Below are positions 28,374 through 37,896 of a stretch of DNA of 64,000 bases, piece after piece (within the stretch, counting starts at the first letter, position 1; every line of letters starts with the position of its first letter). The stretch comes from Thermoplasmata archaeon (GTDB lineage Archaea > Thermoplasmatota > DTKX01 > JAHFTX01): the NCBI GenBank assembly GCA_023265395.1, contig JAHFTX010000012.1, positions 1 through 64,000 of the forward strand. Reading direction: 5' to 3'. The position numbers were made by a program, and so were the translations under genes. Below the pieces are notes generated by a model. That model was not told the DNA's origin. It made no database searches and was given only the letters and a program-made list of their open reading frames with translations.

Positions 28374-31373
28374 ATGGGGTGCGATTGGGCGCCCCAGCCC
28401 CAGGCGGGAGGCCGTCCCATCCCTTTGCACACACCTCCTCCCGATCCTGTGCGTTCGGACGATGGGGCCCCCACCCTCGACGTCGCGCAGCTGGAGGCCA
28501 AGTGGCAAGCGCGCTGGGCCGATGCCAAGGTCTTCGAGGCCGAACGAAAGTCGGATGCCCCCAAGTTGATGATCACGGTCGCCTGGCCCTATCCCAGCGG
28601 CCCGATGCATGTCGGCCACGGTCGCACCTACACCATCCCTGATGTGATCGCCCGGTTCCATCGGATGGAGGGCAAGCGGGTGCTCTTTCCCATGGGGTGG
28701 CACCTGACGGGCAGCCCGATCGTCGGCGCGACCGAGCGCATCCGCAAGCAGGACCCCGCGTACGTGGCGATGATGCGCGGCCTCTACGCCGTCAGCGATC
28801 AAGACCTCGCACGCATGGTCGACCCTGTGGCCTTCGCCCGGTACTTCACCTCCGAAAGCCCGCTGGGTTACCGCAAGGGGATGCAGGGACTGGGCTACTC
28901 CGTCGATTGGCGTCGCGAGTGTACCTCGATCGACCCTCACTTTAGCACACTCGTGCGCTGGCAGTACCGCACCCTGCGGGCCAAGGGGCTGGTCGCTCCG
29001 GGTAGTCACCCGGTCAAGTTCTGTCCCGCTTACTCCAGCTCGGTGACCGACCACGACCTCTCGGAGGGCGAGGGGGCATCGATCCAGGAGTTCACCTTGA
29101 TCCACTACACCGCTGGGGAGCTCCACTTCCCCGCCGCGACGCTGCGACCCGAGACCATCTTTGGCGCCACCAACCTCTGGCTCCACCCGCAGGCAGAGTA
29201 CGTCGAAGCAGAGGTGACCCTCCACGACGGCTCGCGGCAGCGCTGGGTCATCAGCGCCGACGCCGCCTATCGGCTCTCCTTCCAGGGCTACGGGGTGCGG
29301 GAACTCACGCGGAGCACGGGCGCCGCCTACATCGGCCAGATGGTGCAGGTCCCGCTGTGCGACCGCAGCGTGCCGATCCTCCCAGCGACCTTCGTCGACG
29401 TCACGCACACCAGCGGCGTCGTGGCATCGGTACCGGCGCACGCACCCTTCGACCTCATCGCCCTGCAGGAGCTCCAGCAGGCGGGCGCGCCTCCTGCAGG
29501 GGTCGATGCCGCGGTGCTCCAAGCGCTCCTGCCCATGCCCATCGTAGCGATCAACGGGGATTCATCGTTGACGGCGCGGACCCTCACGAAGATGGGAATC
29601 ACGAGCCAACACCAGCGCGAGGCGCTCGACGAAGCGACCCATGAGGTCTACAAGGCCGAGTTCGCCAAGGGGGTGATGACCGTCGGCTTCGTCCGCGGTC
29701 AGGGCGTCGGCGCAGCGCGCGATGCGGTGCGGCAGAAGCTCCAGGCCTCAGGGCATGCCTCGCGGATGTGGGAGTTCACCCTCAAGCCGGTGATCCACCG
29801 CAGCGGCGCTCCCTGCGTCGTGGGGCTGGTCAAGGACCAGTGGTTCCTGCGCTATGGCGACGAGGCATGGACCGCATCGGTGCGGGAGCATCTCCATAAG
29901 GTCTCGCTGATCCCCGCCGACACCCTGACGTACTACGAGAATGTCCTCGAGTGGCTCCAGGACTGGCCCTGCACCCGCGCCGCTGCCGTGGGGATGGGCA
30001 CGATGCTGCCATGGGATTCGCGGTGGCTGATCGAGAGTCTCTCAGACAGCACCATCTACATGGCCTACTATACCATCGCCCATCGGATCACACAGGTCGA
30101 TCCAAAGCGGATCGACGATTCCTTCTACGAGTACCTCTTCTATGGCACGGGTGACGCCGACGCCCTGTCGGTGTCGATGGGGGTGACCCCCCGCGACATC
30201 GAGGCTCTGCGCGCCGAGTTCGAGTACTGGTACCCGCTCGACTGGCGCGTCAGCGCCAACGAGCTGATCCCCAACCACCTGACCTTCATGCTCTACCATC
30301 ACAACGCCCTGCTGCCCCACAAGCAGCCACGGGGGATCGCCAACCTGGGCATGGGGATCCTCGAGGGCGCCAAGATGAGCAGCAGCAAGGGCAACATCCT
30401 GCCCGTCTCGACGGCGGTCACGACCTATGGCGCCGATGCGGTCCGTCTCTATCTGATGAACATCTGCGAACCCTGGCAGGACTTCGACTGGCGCAACCGC
30501 GACTGCGAGATCGTTCGCCGTCAGCTCGACCGTTTCTACGCCTACGTCGACGGCCTCCCCGGCCGTCCTCCGGGGCGGGCCGAGCCCCACCTCGACACGT
30601 GGCTGCGTTCCCGTGTCGCTGGGCACATCGCCGCCACGCGAGAGGCGCTCGAGGGATTCTCGACGCGCAAGGCGGTGCAGCATGGCTTCTTCTACCTCGC
30701 GAACGACCTGCGCTGGTACGAGCGCCGCGGCGGGGACAATCGCGAGCTGCTGCTGAGCATCGCCCAGCTGTGGGTGCGACTGCTCTGCCCGATCGTCCCC
30801 CACCTGAGCGAGGAGCTGTGGTCGCGGATCGGTCCGCCGGCTGCGGCGATGTGCAGTCTGAGCCCCTATCCCCACCCGCCGATGGACTGGGCCAGCGGAT
30901 CTGCCGAGACCCTCGAAGGGCTCGTCGAACAGTTGGTCGAGGACATCGGGCAGATCTACAAGGTCCTCAAGCGTGAGCATGCCCCGCGTGTGGTCCTCCT
31001 GTGCGCCCCTGCGTGGAAGCGTGCTGTGCTGCGCACGATCGTCGATGCCAAGTCCAAGGGTCCCCTGGAGGTCGGTGCGCTGATGAAATCACTGATGGCC
31101 GACCAATCGTTGCGCGCCCACGGCAAGGACCTGCAGAAGTGGCTGCCCAAGATCATCGAACAGGTGCGCACTCGCGACGTCGCGACGCTCGAGCTGTTGC
31201 TGCAGACCGATGAGGCTGCCCTCTGGCGCTCGGCCCTGCCATTCCTCCAAGCAGAGTTTGCCGACGTCTTCGAGGTCGTCGGGCCCGACGAAGGAGGGGA
31301 TGCGGGCAACAAGCGCGGTGCGGCATCACCAGGTCGGCCAGCGATCTACGTCGAGGGCGGGGTCGCCACCTAA
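28374..31373 (+). CDS. leuS: leucyl-tRNA synthetase (archaeal type)
   Basis: PSGPMHVGHGRTYTIPDVIARFHRM (HIGH) and EGAKMSSSKGNILPV (KMSKS). Confidence 0.96.
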   Translation: MGCDWAPQPQAGGRPIPLHTPPPDPVRSDDGAPTLDVAQLEAKWQARWADAKVFEAERKSDAPKLMITVAWPYPSGPMHVGHGRTYTIPDVIARFHRMEGKRVLFPMGWHLTGSPIVGATERIRKQDPAYVAMMRGLYAVSDQDLARMVDPVAFARYFTSESPLGYRKGMQGLGYSVDWRRECTSIDPHFSTLVRWQYRTLRAKGLVAPGSHPVKFCPAYSSSVTDHDLSEGEGASIQEFTLIHYTAGELHFPAATLRPETIFGATNLWLHPQAEYVEAEVTLHDGSRQRWVISADAAYRLSFQGYGVRELTRSTGAAYIGQMVQVPLCDRSVPILPATFVDVTHTSGVVASVPAHAPFDLIALQELQQAGAPPAGVDAAVLQALLPMPIVAINGDSSLTARTLTKMGITSQHQREALDEATHEVYKAEFAKGVMTVGFVRGQGVGAARDAVRQKLQASGHASRMWEFTLKPVIHRSGAPCVVGLVKDQWFLRYGDEAWTASVREHLHKVSLIPADTLTYYENVLEWLQDWPCTRAAAVGMGTMLPWDSRWLIESLSDSTIYMAYYTIAHRITQVDPKRIDDSFYEYLFYGTGDADALSVSMGVTPRDIEALRAEFEYWYPLDWRVSANELIPNHLTFMLYHHNALLPHKQPRGIANLGMGILEGAKMSSSKGNILPVSTAVTTYGADAVRLYLMNICEPWQDFDWRNRDCEIVRRQLDRFYAYVDGLPGRPPGRAEPHLDTWLRSRVAGHIAATREALEGFSTRKAVQHGFFYLANDLRWYERRGGDNRELLLSIAQLWVRLLCPIVPHLSEELWSRIGPPAAAMCSLSPYPHPPMDWASGSAETLEGLVEQLVEDIGQIYKVLKREHAPRVVLLCAPAWKRAVLRTIVDAKSKGPLEVGALMKSLMADQSLRAHGKDLQKWLPKIIEQVRTRDVATLELLLQTDEAALWRSALPFLQAEFADVFEVVGPDEGGDAGNKRGAASPGRPAIYVEGGVAT

Positions 31374-31582
31374 GGCTGCTCCCAGGCAGCCTCCCCCGCG
31401 GCGGCTCCCCGATGTCCCGTCACGACGTCCGCGGCCTGTCCCTGTGGCGAGGCCAAGGTCAGGAACTGCTGGCACCAGGCTTGGACCATCGGAAGGCAGA
31501 TAGGGCTGCAACCCTGGGGCAGCCGCAGGCGAGGACCTTGGTGGGTGTATCGAACGCTGCGGTGGGCTCCTCACGGCTGCGG

Positions 31583-32566
31583 ATGGACCACGCATTGCGT
31601 GGACGAAAGGCTCCCTCCTTCGCCGACGATGTCCGCACGTCCCTGTGGGACGTCCCCAAATGGCTACCCTCGAAGTACTTCTATGACGAACGTGGCTCGG
31701 AGCTGTTCGAACGGATCTGCACGCTGCCGGAGTACTACCTGACGAGCACCGAGGCGCAGATCCTGCGCGGGGCCGCTTCAGAGATCGTCGCGGAGGCCTC
31801 CATGGGAGAGGACCTGGTGCTGGTCGAACTCGGCAGCGGATCGTCGCGCAAGACCCAGACCCTCATCGCCGCGCTGCTGGCCGCCCAGGGACGATTGCTC
31901 TACGTCCCCATCGACATCTCCCCGACGATCCTGCACCAGGCGGCAGAGCGGCTGCTCGCCGCCTACCCGACCCTGCGGATCGTGGGCAAGGCCATGGAAC
32001 ACGAACAGGGACTGGCTGCGCTCTCGTTGGAGCAGCAAGGACCCAAGCTCGTGCTGTTCCTGGGCTCCTCCCTCGGGAACTACGAGCCTGCAGACTCAGA
32101 ACGCTTCCTGCGTGAGATCCGGCGCCACCTCGGACCGCAGGACCACCTGCTGCTTGGGGCCGACCTCTGCCACGACCCCGCGGTCCTCGAAGCGGCCTAT
32201 GACGACCCCACGGGGGTCACCGCCCTCTTCAACAAGAACCTGCTGGAGAGGATCAACCGCGAGCTGGGTGGGCGGTTCTCGACCGAGAGCTTCGACCATC
32301 TGGCGTTCTTCTCCCCCGAGAAGGTGCGGGTCGAGATGCACCTGCGCAGTCGCATCGACCAGCAGGTGCCCATCGAGGCGATCGGAGAGGTGGTCCGGTT
32401 CTCCGCAGGGGAGACGATCCACACGGAGAACTGCTACAAGTACACCCGCGAGCAGCTCACCACGCTCGCCGAGGTCTGTGGGTTCGCCCAGGTCACCTCG
32501 TGGAGCGACCCCCCTGATCGGTTCAGCGTCCAGCTGCTGCGGCCGCGTGGTGCCTCTCTCCGCTAG
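31583..32566 (+). CDS. EgtD-like SAM-dependent methyltransferase (Methyltransf_33/DUF2260 family)
   Basis: LVELGSGSSRKTQTLIAAL, VPIDISPTIL, LGSSLGNYEP, AAYDDPTGVTALFNKNLLERINRELGG; start trimmed to internal ATG. Confidence 0.85.
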   Translation: MDHALRGRKAPSFADDVRTSLWDVPKWLPSKYFYDERGSELFERICTLPEYYLTSTEAQILRGAASEIVAEASMGEDLVLVELGSGSSRKTQTLIAALLAAQGRLLYVPIDISPTILHQAAERLLAAYPTLRIVGKAMEHEQGLAALSLEQQGPKLVLFLGSSLGNYEPADSERFLREIRRHLGPQDHLLLGADLCHDPAVLEAAYDDPTGVTALFNKNLLERINRELGGRFSTESFDHLAFFSPEKVRVEMHLRSRIDQQVPIEAIGEVVRFSAGETIHTENCYKYTREQLTTLAEVCGFAQVTSWSDPPDRFSVQLLRPRGASLR

Positions 32567-32572
32567 GCTCGG

Positions 32573-34015
32573 TCAGGGGGTGACCGCGCCTGAAGGGGGA
32601 GGCGCGCTCCCCTCAGGGGCGAGTACCGGGTGCACATGGCGCAAGAGAAGTGCGGCGCCGACCAACAGGATTCCCGCGCCCAGAGGTGCCGAGAAGGCCC
32701 CGGCGGTGGATACCAGCAGCCCTCCGAGCAAGGCGCCGCCCAGGTCCCCCGTCGCCTCGACCGCTCGGTACAGACCGAGGACCTCCCCGCGAAGGTGCGG
32801 GGGTGCCAGGTGGGCCGTCGCTAGGGTCCCGCTGATGGAGATGAAGGACCAGACGATGCCGTCGATCGCCTGGAACACCACCAATCCAAGCGCGAGGTAG
32901 AGCTGCGGCACCCCCTGGAACAGAAGGAGCACCGCAAGCCCCCCGAGCATCACGCCGCGCACCGCCGATGCACGCACGAATCGGCTGATGGGATTGCCCG
33001 AGGAGGAGATCCTGCCGACCAGCTGGAAACCAATCATGCTGCACATGACCTTGGTCCCGAGCATCAGGTAGACGTATCCGATGGGCAAGTGCCAGAAGAC
33101 CACCACCAGCAGCGGCAACATGGTGAACAGCGCGTTGGAGCCCGAGAAGACCAGCATCGCACCAGCCATGTAGGTGGCAACAGCGCTGCGCCCGACGTTG
33201 TGCTCTGAGAGTGCAGTCTTGATGTGGCTCCATCGCGGCGGGGCGAGCTGCTTGAGTGGCAGCCACATCCCGCGCTCGATCGGGTGGGCATGCACGTAGG
33301 TGAGCAGGATGGTCACCGGCGAGCGCCGAGCCAGATGCAGGTCGTGCTTGGTGGCATGGGGATGGGGCAGGGTCAGCCGCCCCACGAGGGCAGCGGCAAA
33401 GGACGCGACCACCACCACCGCCAGGAGCCCCAGCAGCGGGTCACCGACCCGCTCCGTCAGTTGCGGTTCGATCGGGGTCAGCAGGATGATCCCCAACGAG
33501 ACCCCGACGAGCCATCCAAGGCACCCGATCATGTTGAGATGGGCAAGGACCGACGTGCGCTCCTCGGCCCTGTACATCCGTACCAGGTAGGCGGTCAGCA
33601 CCGGCGAGAGGGTGGAGGCACCGATGCCGAAGATGGTCCCCAGCAACGGCAACAGGGTGAGGATTGGGTTGAGCACCATCCCCAAGGAAGAGACCCCCAT
33701 CAGCAGCCCGCCGACTGGTTGGAGGTCCCCCGGCGGCCAGCCGCGGTCGATGAGGTGGCCGATGAGGAGCGCACCGCCGATGGAGCCCGCGGAGAGCCCT
33801 GCAGCGATGCCCGCGACCTCGATGGCGCCGCCGTGCAGCCGGGTGATGGCAAAGAGCGGCAGCGTCAGGTTCGCCAGCGCCACGGCTAGGCTGTTGGGCA
33901 GCGCGGGCCACAACCATCGCGGGGCGGTGGACCGCCTCTCGTCTGCATGGGTCGTACCAAGCTCGACGCGCGGCGCGAGCGGGGGGGGTGCCGCCATCTG
34001 GTCGTGGTGGAACAC
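32573..34015 (-). CDS. MFS-type transporter
   Basis: About 12 hydrophobic helices with MFS-like loop motifs (MYRAEERTSVLAHLNMIG). Confidence 0.75.
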   Translation of the reverse strand: MFHHDQMAAPPPLAPRVELGTTHADERRSTAPRWLWPALPNSLAVALANLTLPLFAITRLHGGAIEVAGIAAGLSAGSIGGALLIGHLIDRGWPPGDLQPVGGLLMGVSSLGMVLNPILTLLPLLGTIFGIGASTLSPVLTAYLVRMYRAEERTSVLAHLNMIGCLGWLVGVSLGIILLTPIEPQLTERVGDPLLGLLAVVVVASFAAALVGRLTLPHPHATKHDLHLARRSPVTILLTYVHAHPIERGMWLPLKQLAPPRWSHIKTALSEHNVGRSAVATYMAGAMLVFSGSNALFTMLPLLVVVFWHLPIGYVYLMLGTKVMCSMIGFQLVGRISSSGNPISRFVRASAVRGVMLGGLAVLLLFQGVPQLYLALGLVVFQAIDGIVWSFISISGTLATAHLAPPHLRGEVLGLYRAVEATGDLGGALLGGLLVSTAGAFSAPLGAGILLVGAALLLRHVHPVLAPEGSAPPPSGAVTP

Positions 34016-34057
34016 GCCGTGGCCGGATAGGTGTGTCGCTCTGCCTCAGGTGGAGCA

Positions 34058-34915
34058 CTAGGGCGGTGCAAGACCACGGTCGGCAAGGCCGGAGCGTGCA
34101 AGTCGTCGATGCTGTTGACCGAGGGTGCGCTCCATCGCCGCAGCGTCACCGCCGAACCATGCCGTCGTGGCCGCCTCCAGCTCCTCCTGCACCTCTTCAG
34201 GCGTCAGGCGGTACTCGGGCGGTTGTCCGCGCAGCAGGTCCCGCACATCAACTCCATGGAGGCCCCCGAGCACACAGCCGAGGTGGTACTCCCATTGGTC
34301 ATTGTTTGCTCCCAGTTCGGCGATCGCTTCCGCCACGGAGAGGGCGGGGATCCTCATTGCTGGGGCGACCTGCCCCAGCTCAAGGGTAGGTGGGATGAAG
34401 CAGACCGCCACCGCCTTCCCAAGATGGACCGGCACCGGCACGTAGCAGGGGGACCAGTATCGCATCTGCTGATAGAGCTGGAATTGATATCTGGGGAAGT
34501 CGGCGACCTTCATTGCCAGCTGCCACAGGAAGGCCTCGATCCGCAGGCCCGCACCAGCAGCCTCACGTTCCAGGCCCGCCAGGATCTGCGCACACCCCGT
34601 TCGGGCGGCGATCGCCTGCCATCCACCCTCTGCCAACTGCAGCACCAGGCCCTCGACCGCAGTAGAGTCGACCGGGTCCTGCGGTGAGCGAATCACCCCG
34701 CCCATCGGCCAGGTGCGTGGACGCAGCCCTGCAGCCACACGCGCCTTGGCCGGTCCCTCCGGTGCGACGCGGACGCAGTAGCCGCGCTCCGCAGCCCCGA
34801 TCGCCGCCATCTGGGGAGGTCCCTGGGTCGGCACGTCCGGCCCCTGGCGCAAGCCGGTGCGGCTGAGCAACGAGCCGTAGACGAAGAGCGTCCCGCCACC
34901 TGCGGGAGGTGACAT
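34058..34915 (-). CDS. GGCT/AIG2-like (gamma-glutamylcyclotransferase-fold) protein with C-terminal helical extension
   Basis: GGTLFVYGSLLSRTGL resembles the GGCT-like FVYGSL signature; start overlaps upstream stop (TGATG). Confidence 0.55.
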   Translation of the reverse strand: MSPPAGGGTLFVYGSLLSRTGLRQGPDVPTQGPPQMAAIGAAERGYCVRVAPEGPAKARVAAGLRPRTWPMGGVIRSPQDPVDSTAVEGLVLQLAEGGWQAIAARTGCAQILAGLEREAAGAGLRIEAFLWQLAMKVADFPRYQFQLYQQMRYWSPCYVPVPVHLGKAVAVCFIPPTLELGQVAPAMRIPALSVAEAIAELGANNDQWEYHLGCVLGGLHGVDVRDLLRGQPPEYRLTPEEVQEELEAATTAWFGGDAAAMERTLGQQHRRLARSGLADRGLAPP

Positions 34916-36516
34916 CACCCCATCCCACCGTGGAAGTGGCCAGGGTGCGAATGGTAGCCGAAGCCCCGGCGGGAGCCGTACCACCGCCGCCGGTAGCCTC
35001 CCCAGTAGACGTGGTCGGAGTGCCCGGCGCGGTACCAGAACCACGAAGGCTGATAGTTGGCGACCGCCGCCTGCTGCACCTGGTAGTGGACCTTGAGGTA
35101 GTGTTGCGGCAGGAGGACCGAGCTATAGAAGGCCTGGCTCAGGACAGGGAACTGTGCACCGTCGATCCTGCGGGGGTCGAGCCCTCGGGCGATGGCGAAG
35201 ACCGCAGGGTTCTGGAGCACCAGCAGGGCCAGAGAGGCGTCCTCGCGCGGTGAGGCCCCGACCTGCCGTCGCGCCATGGCCCGGATCGCGCGGTCGAAGT
35301 GCGCCAGCACCTCGGCGGGGCCCAGGGGCGAGAGGGCGGCGAAGGCCGCGGCAATCTCGGGATGATCGACCCGTTGGCGCAATTGCGGGAAGAGGGTGCC
35401 GAACCGGTCGATGGCCCGCTGGAGCTCGCCCGTGCCCATGGTGAGCATCGCCGCCACGGAGGTGCGGGTCGCCGGCTGGTCGATCCCGATGGCTGAGAGC
35501 GGTTGGTTGAGCCCCCCCAGGTGCTCGAGCGTCTGCTCGAGGGGCCGCGGCTGGACCAGGAGCGCCGCAGCCAGCGGGGGGTCCCCGGGGAGCAGCTGCA
35601 TCAGCCGCGAGGCCAGCTGGCCCGCCGCAGGGGTAACCTGCTCGATGGGCAACGCTGCGAGCACCGCTGCCGCGGCCGTGCGCTTGGCAGCGTCCATCGG
35701 CACGCTCCAGAGCGCACGGATCGCTTCGTAGAAGGGACGATGGTCGGGACTGCTGCTGCTGGCGGTAAGGATCATCGCCGCGGCCAGCCCGCCCATCCCC
35801 GGATCCCCCTGGGAGGTCTGCTGGAAGTTGTCCAGGAAGCGCGGCACGGTGAGCTCAGGCGGCTCGGGCAGACCCGCCAGCACGAAGGCCACCGGGCGCA
35901 GGTCGGTCGGCGAGACCGTCGCGCCCAATCGCGCCATCAGCTGCTGGTGGATCTGGCTCCCCAGGGTGATGCGATGTTCGAGCCATGCATCGACCGCGGC
36001 GTTCCACTCGAGGACCTGCTCGAGGTTCGCGGTGCCCAGCACCTCAGGCGGGAGCGCCTCGAGGTCGCGCAGCACCTCCCAGCCCTGTCGGTTGATGGCG
36101 TAGGCGCTCTGGGTCGCTGCGCTATAGGCCAGCCGGGCGAGGGAGGCTTGGATCCGCATGATCTCGAGGGTCCGTGAACGGATCGCCGCCAGCTCCTGGC
36201 GCGTCGAGGTGCGCTCGGCAGCGGCATCGCGCTCGGGGCCCTCCTCTCCCTTGGCCCCCAGCAACTTGCCCAGCAGCGAGGCGTTGGAGCGGTCCAGCTC
36301 CATCTCGAGCCGGTGGACCTTGCCCATCAGCTCTTGCTGTCGCGCCACCAAGGTGGGAAGCTCGGCGACCTCCTTCTTGCGTTGCCCCAGCTCCCATTCC
36401 GAGAGGATGTCCACCAGTCCGCGCTTGACGAGGTCTTGTCCCTCGATGGCATCGAGGCTCACCTGGTCGTTGTCCCGGACGGTCCGCAACAGCGCCAGAG
36501 CGCGGTCAGAACGCAT
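34915..36516 (-). CDS. helical/coiled-coil protein of unknown function with His/Gly/Tyr/Arg-rich C-terminus
   Basis: Coiled-coil-like QQELMGKVHRLEMELDRS; tail HSDHVYWGGYRRRWYGSRRGFGYHSHPGHFHGGMG; TGATG overlaps on both sides. Confidence 0.7.
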   Translation of the reverse strand: MRSDRALALLRTVRDNDQVSLDAIEGQDLVKRGLVDILSEWELGQRKKEVAELPTLVARQQELMGKVHRLEMELDRSNASLLGKLLGAKGEEGPERDAAAERTSTRQELAAIRSRTLEIMRIQASLARLAYSAATQSAYAINRQGWEVLRDLEALPPEVLGTANLEQVLEWNAAVDAWLEHRITLGSQIHQQLMARLGATVSPTDLRPVAFVLAGLPEPPELTVPRFLDNFQQTSQGDPGMGGLAAAMILTASSSSPDHRPFYEAIRALWSVPMDAAKRTAAAAVLAALPIEQVTPAAGQLASRLMQLLPGDPPLAAALLVQPRPLEQTLEHLGGLNQPLSAIGIDQPATRTSVAAMLTMGTGELQRAIDRFGTLFPQLRQRVDHPEIAAAFAALSPLGPAEVLAHFDRAIRAMARRQVGASPREDASLALLVLQNPAVFAIARGLDPRRIDGAQFPVLSQAFYSSVLLPQHYLKVHYQVQQAAVANYQPSWFWYRAGHSDHVYWGGYRRRWYGSRRGFGYHSHPGHFHGGMG

Positions 36517-37892
36517 CAGTGGCCCCCTCCTTGGATCAGGTCGGGCCCCAGCATCCCGGCAGCGGCTCCCGCGATGGCCGGCCCGGTCGCTCCTTGCAGC
36601 GCCGCCGCCACGCTGGGTGGATGCACTGGTAGATCGAGCAGGGGCACGCGCACCGTCTCTCCGAGCAGTCCCGGCGGATGCAGCAGCAACCAGAGCCGCT
36701 GGCCCTCCCACTCGGTACGGGCGATGGGGTCATCCTGCAGTGCCATGGGCAACAGGCCAGCCAGCGTCTGGCGCCATTGCGCCCAGCGCACGGGTTGCCC
36801 TTCCAGCTCCATCGCGGCGCCCCACAGACGTGTGACGGCATAGAATAGTTCGTAGCACGTACGCCCGAACTGCTCGCGCTGCACCTTGTGCACCCATCCG
36901 GGGGTCGGCAAGCGCACCGGCTCGAGCCCTTCGAGGTCGGCAAAGTAGAGCGTGCCGTCGGGCGCGATCACCGCATCCTTGTCCAGCCACACGTCGCGGT
37001 AGTCCATCCCTACCCACCCAGGGCCCTCGAACAGGCCATGTTCCTCGCCAAGGTCTCCCCTGCCCGCTGGCCGCAAGGTGCGGCACAGCACAGTGGTCGC
37101 TGCCACCCCCGAGGCGAGCATGCGCAGGATGCGCTCCTCCAGTGGGAGGGAGCTGAGCTGGGCGGTGGCGGCGATGACCTCCATCGGGTCGTTGCCGGCG
37201 CTGACCGAGCCGCCGAAGTAGACACGTACGTTTGAGGGAACCAAGCGGAGCTCCTGGACTGCTGGCCCATCGAATCGCCGCAGCCACCAGTGCTGCGCTG
37301 CGAAATCTGCCGCCTCTTCTGGGAGCGCCACGACCGCGACCGACGGGCAGATCCGGAACCCACACACATCGGAGGGGTCGTCGGGGGATGCGAGGGCCGA
37401 GAGTGCCAGCGAGCCGTCGGTGTTGGGCAGCCCCTGCGCGCCATAGGCGCTCGAGCCAAACCACTCCTCGGAGGTCACCCACGGGCTTTCTAGCTCGGGC
37501 AGGGGCTCCCCAGCCCGAGCGGGCACACCGCGCATCCGCGCAGCGGTCTGCTCGGTCATCGGCCCGTCGCCATAGAGGTCGGACCGGGTACCGACCCCCT
37601 TGACGCTGAGGACGAACCCTTGTCCAGAGAGGTCGACCCGTTGCTGCGGCAGGATCGCACACCTGTTGTCGTCGGCGATCGCACGAACCTCCCCCCTGGC
37701 TGGGGCGCCGCAAGCTGCAGCAAAGCGCGGCGGGAGGAACCACCGAATCCCGCCGATGGATTCAAGGCTCTGCGCTAGGAGCGGGTTGCTGCGCAACGCC
37801 TGGGCCTCTGCGAAGACCAGGGGACGGTCCTCCTCGCGAACGAGCAGCGGCGGAAGGATGCCGATGTGATGGGGTTGCGGAGGAGTGTACAT
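36516..37892 (-). CDS. uncharacterised protein with kinase-fold-like motifs
   Basis: FVLSVKGVGTRSDLYGDG (candidate ATP-binding Lys) and GMDYRDVWLDKDAVIAPDGTLYFADLEGL (catalytic-loop/DFG-like spacing). Confidence 0.6.
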   Translation of the reverse strand: MYTPPQPHHIGILPPLLVREEDRPLVFAEAQALRSNPLLAQSLESIGGIRWFLPPRFAAACGAPARGEVRAIADDNRCAILPQQRVDLSGQGFVLSVKGVGTRSDLYGDGPMTEQTAARMRGVPARAGEPLPELESPWVTSEEWFGSSAYGAQGLPNTDGSLALSALASPDDPSDVCGFRICPSVAVVALPEEAADFAAQHWWLRRFDGPAVQELRLVPSNVRVYFGGSVSAGNDPMEVIAATAQLSSLPLEERILRMLASGVAATTVLCRTLRPAGRGDLGEEHGLFEGPGWVGMDYRDVWLDKDAVIAPDGTLYFADLEGLEPVRLPTPGWVHKVQREQFGRTCYELFYAVTRLWGAAMELEGQPVRWAQWRQTLAGLLPMALQDDPIARTEWEGQRLWLLLHPPGLLGETVRVPLLDLPVHPPSVAAALQGATGPAIAGAAAGMLGPDLIQGGGH

Positions 37893-37896
37893 CAGC

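Noticed and set aside
28209-29522. 437-aa minus-strand ORF opposite leuS
   Set aside because: Antisense shadow overlapping the surface-protein 3' end and the LeuRS N-terminus
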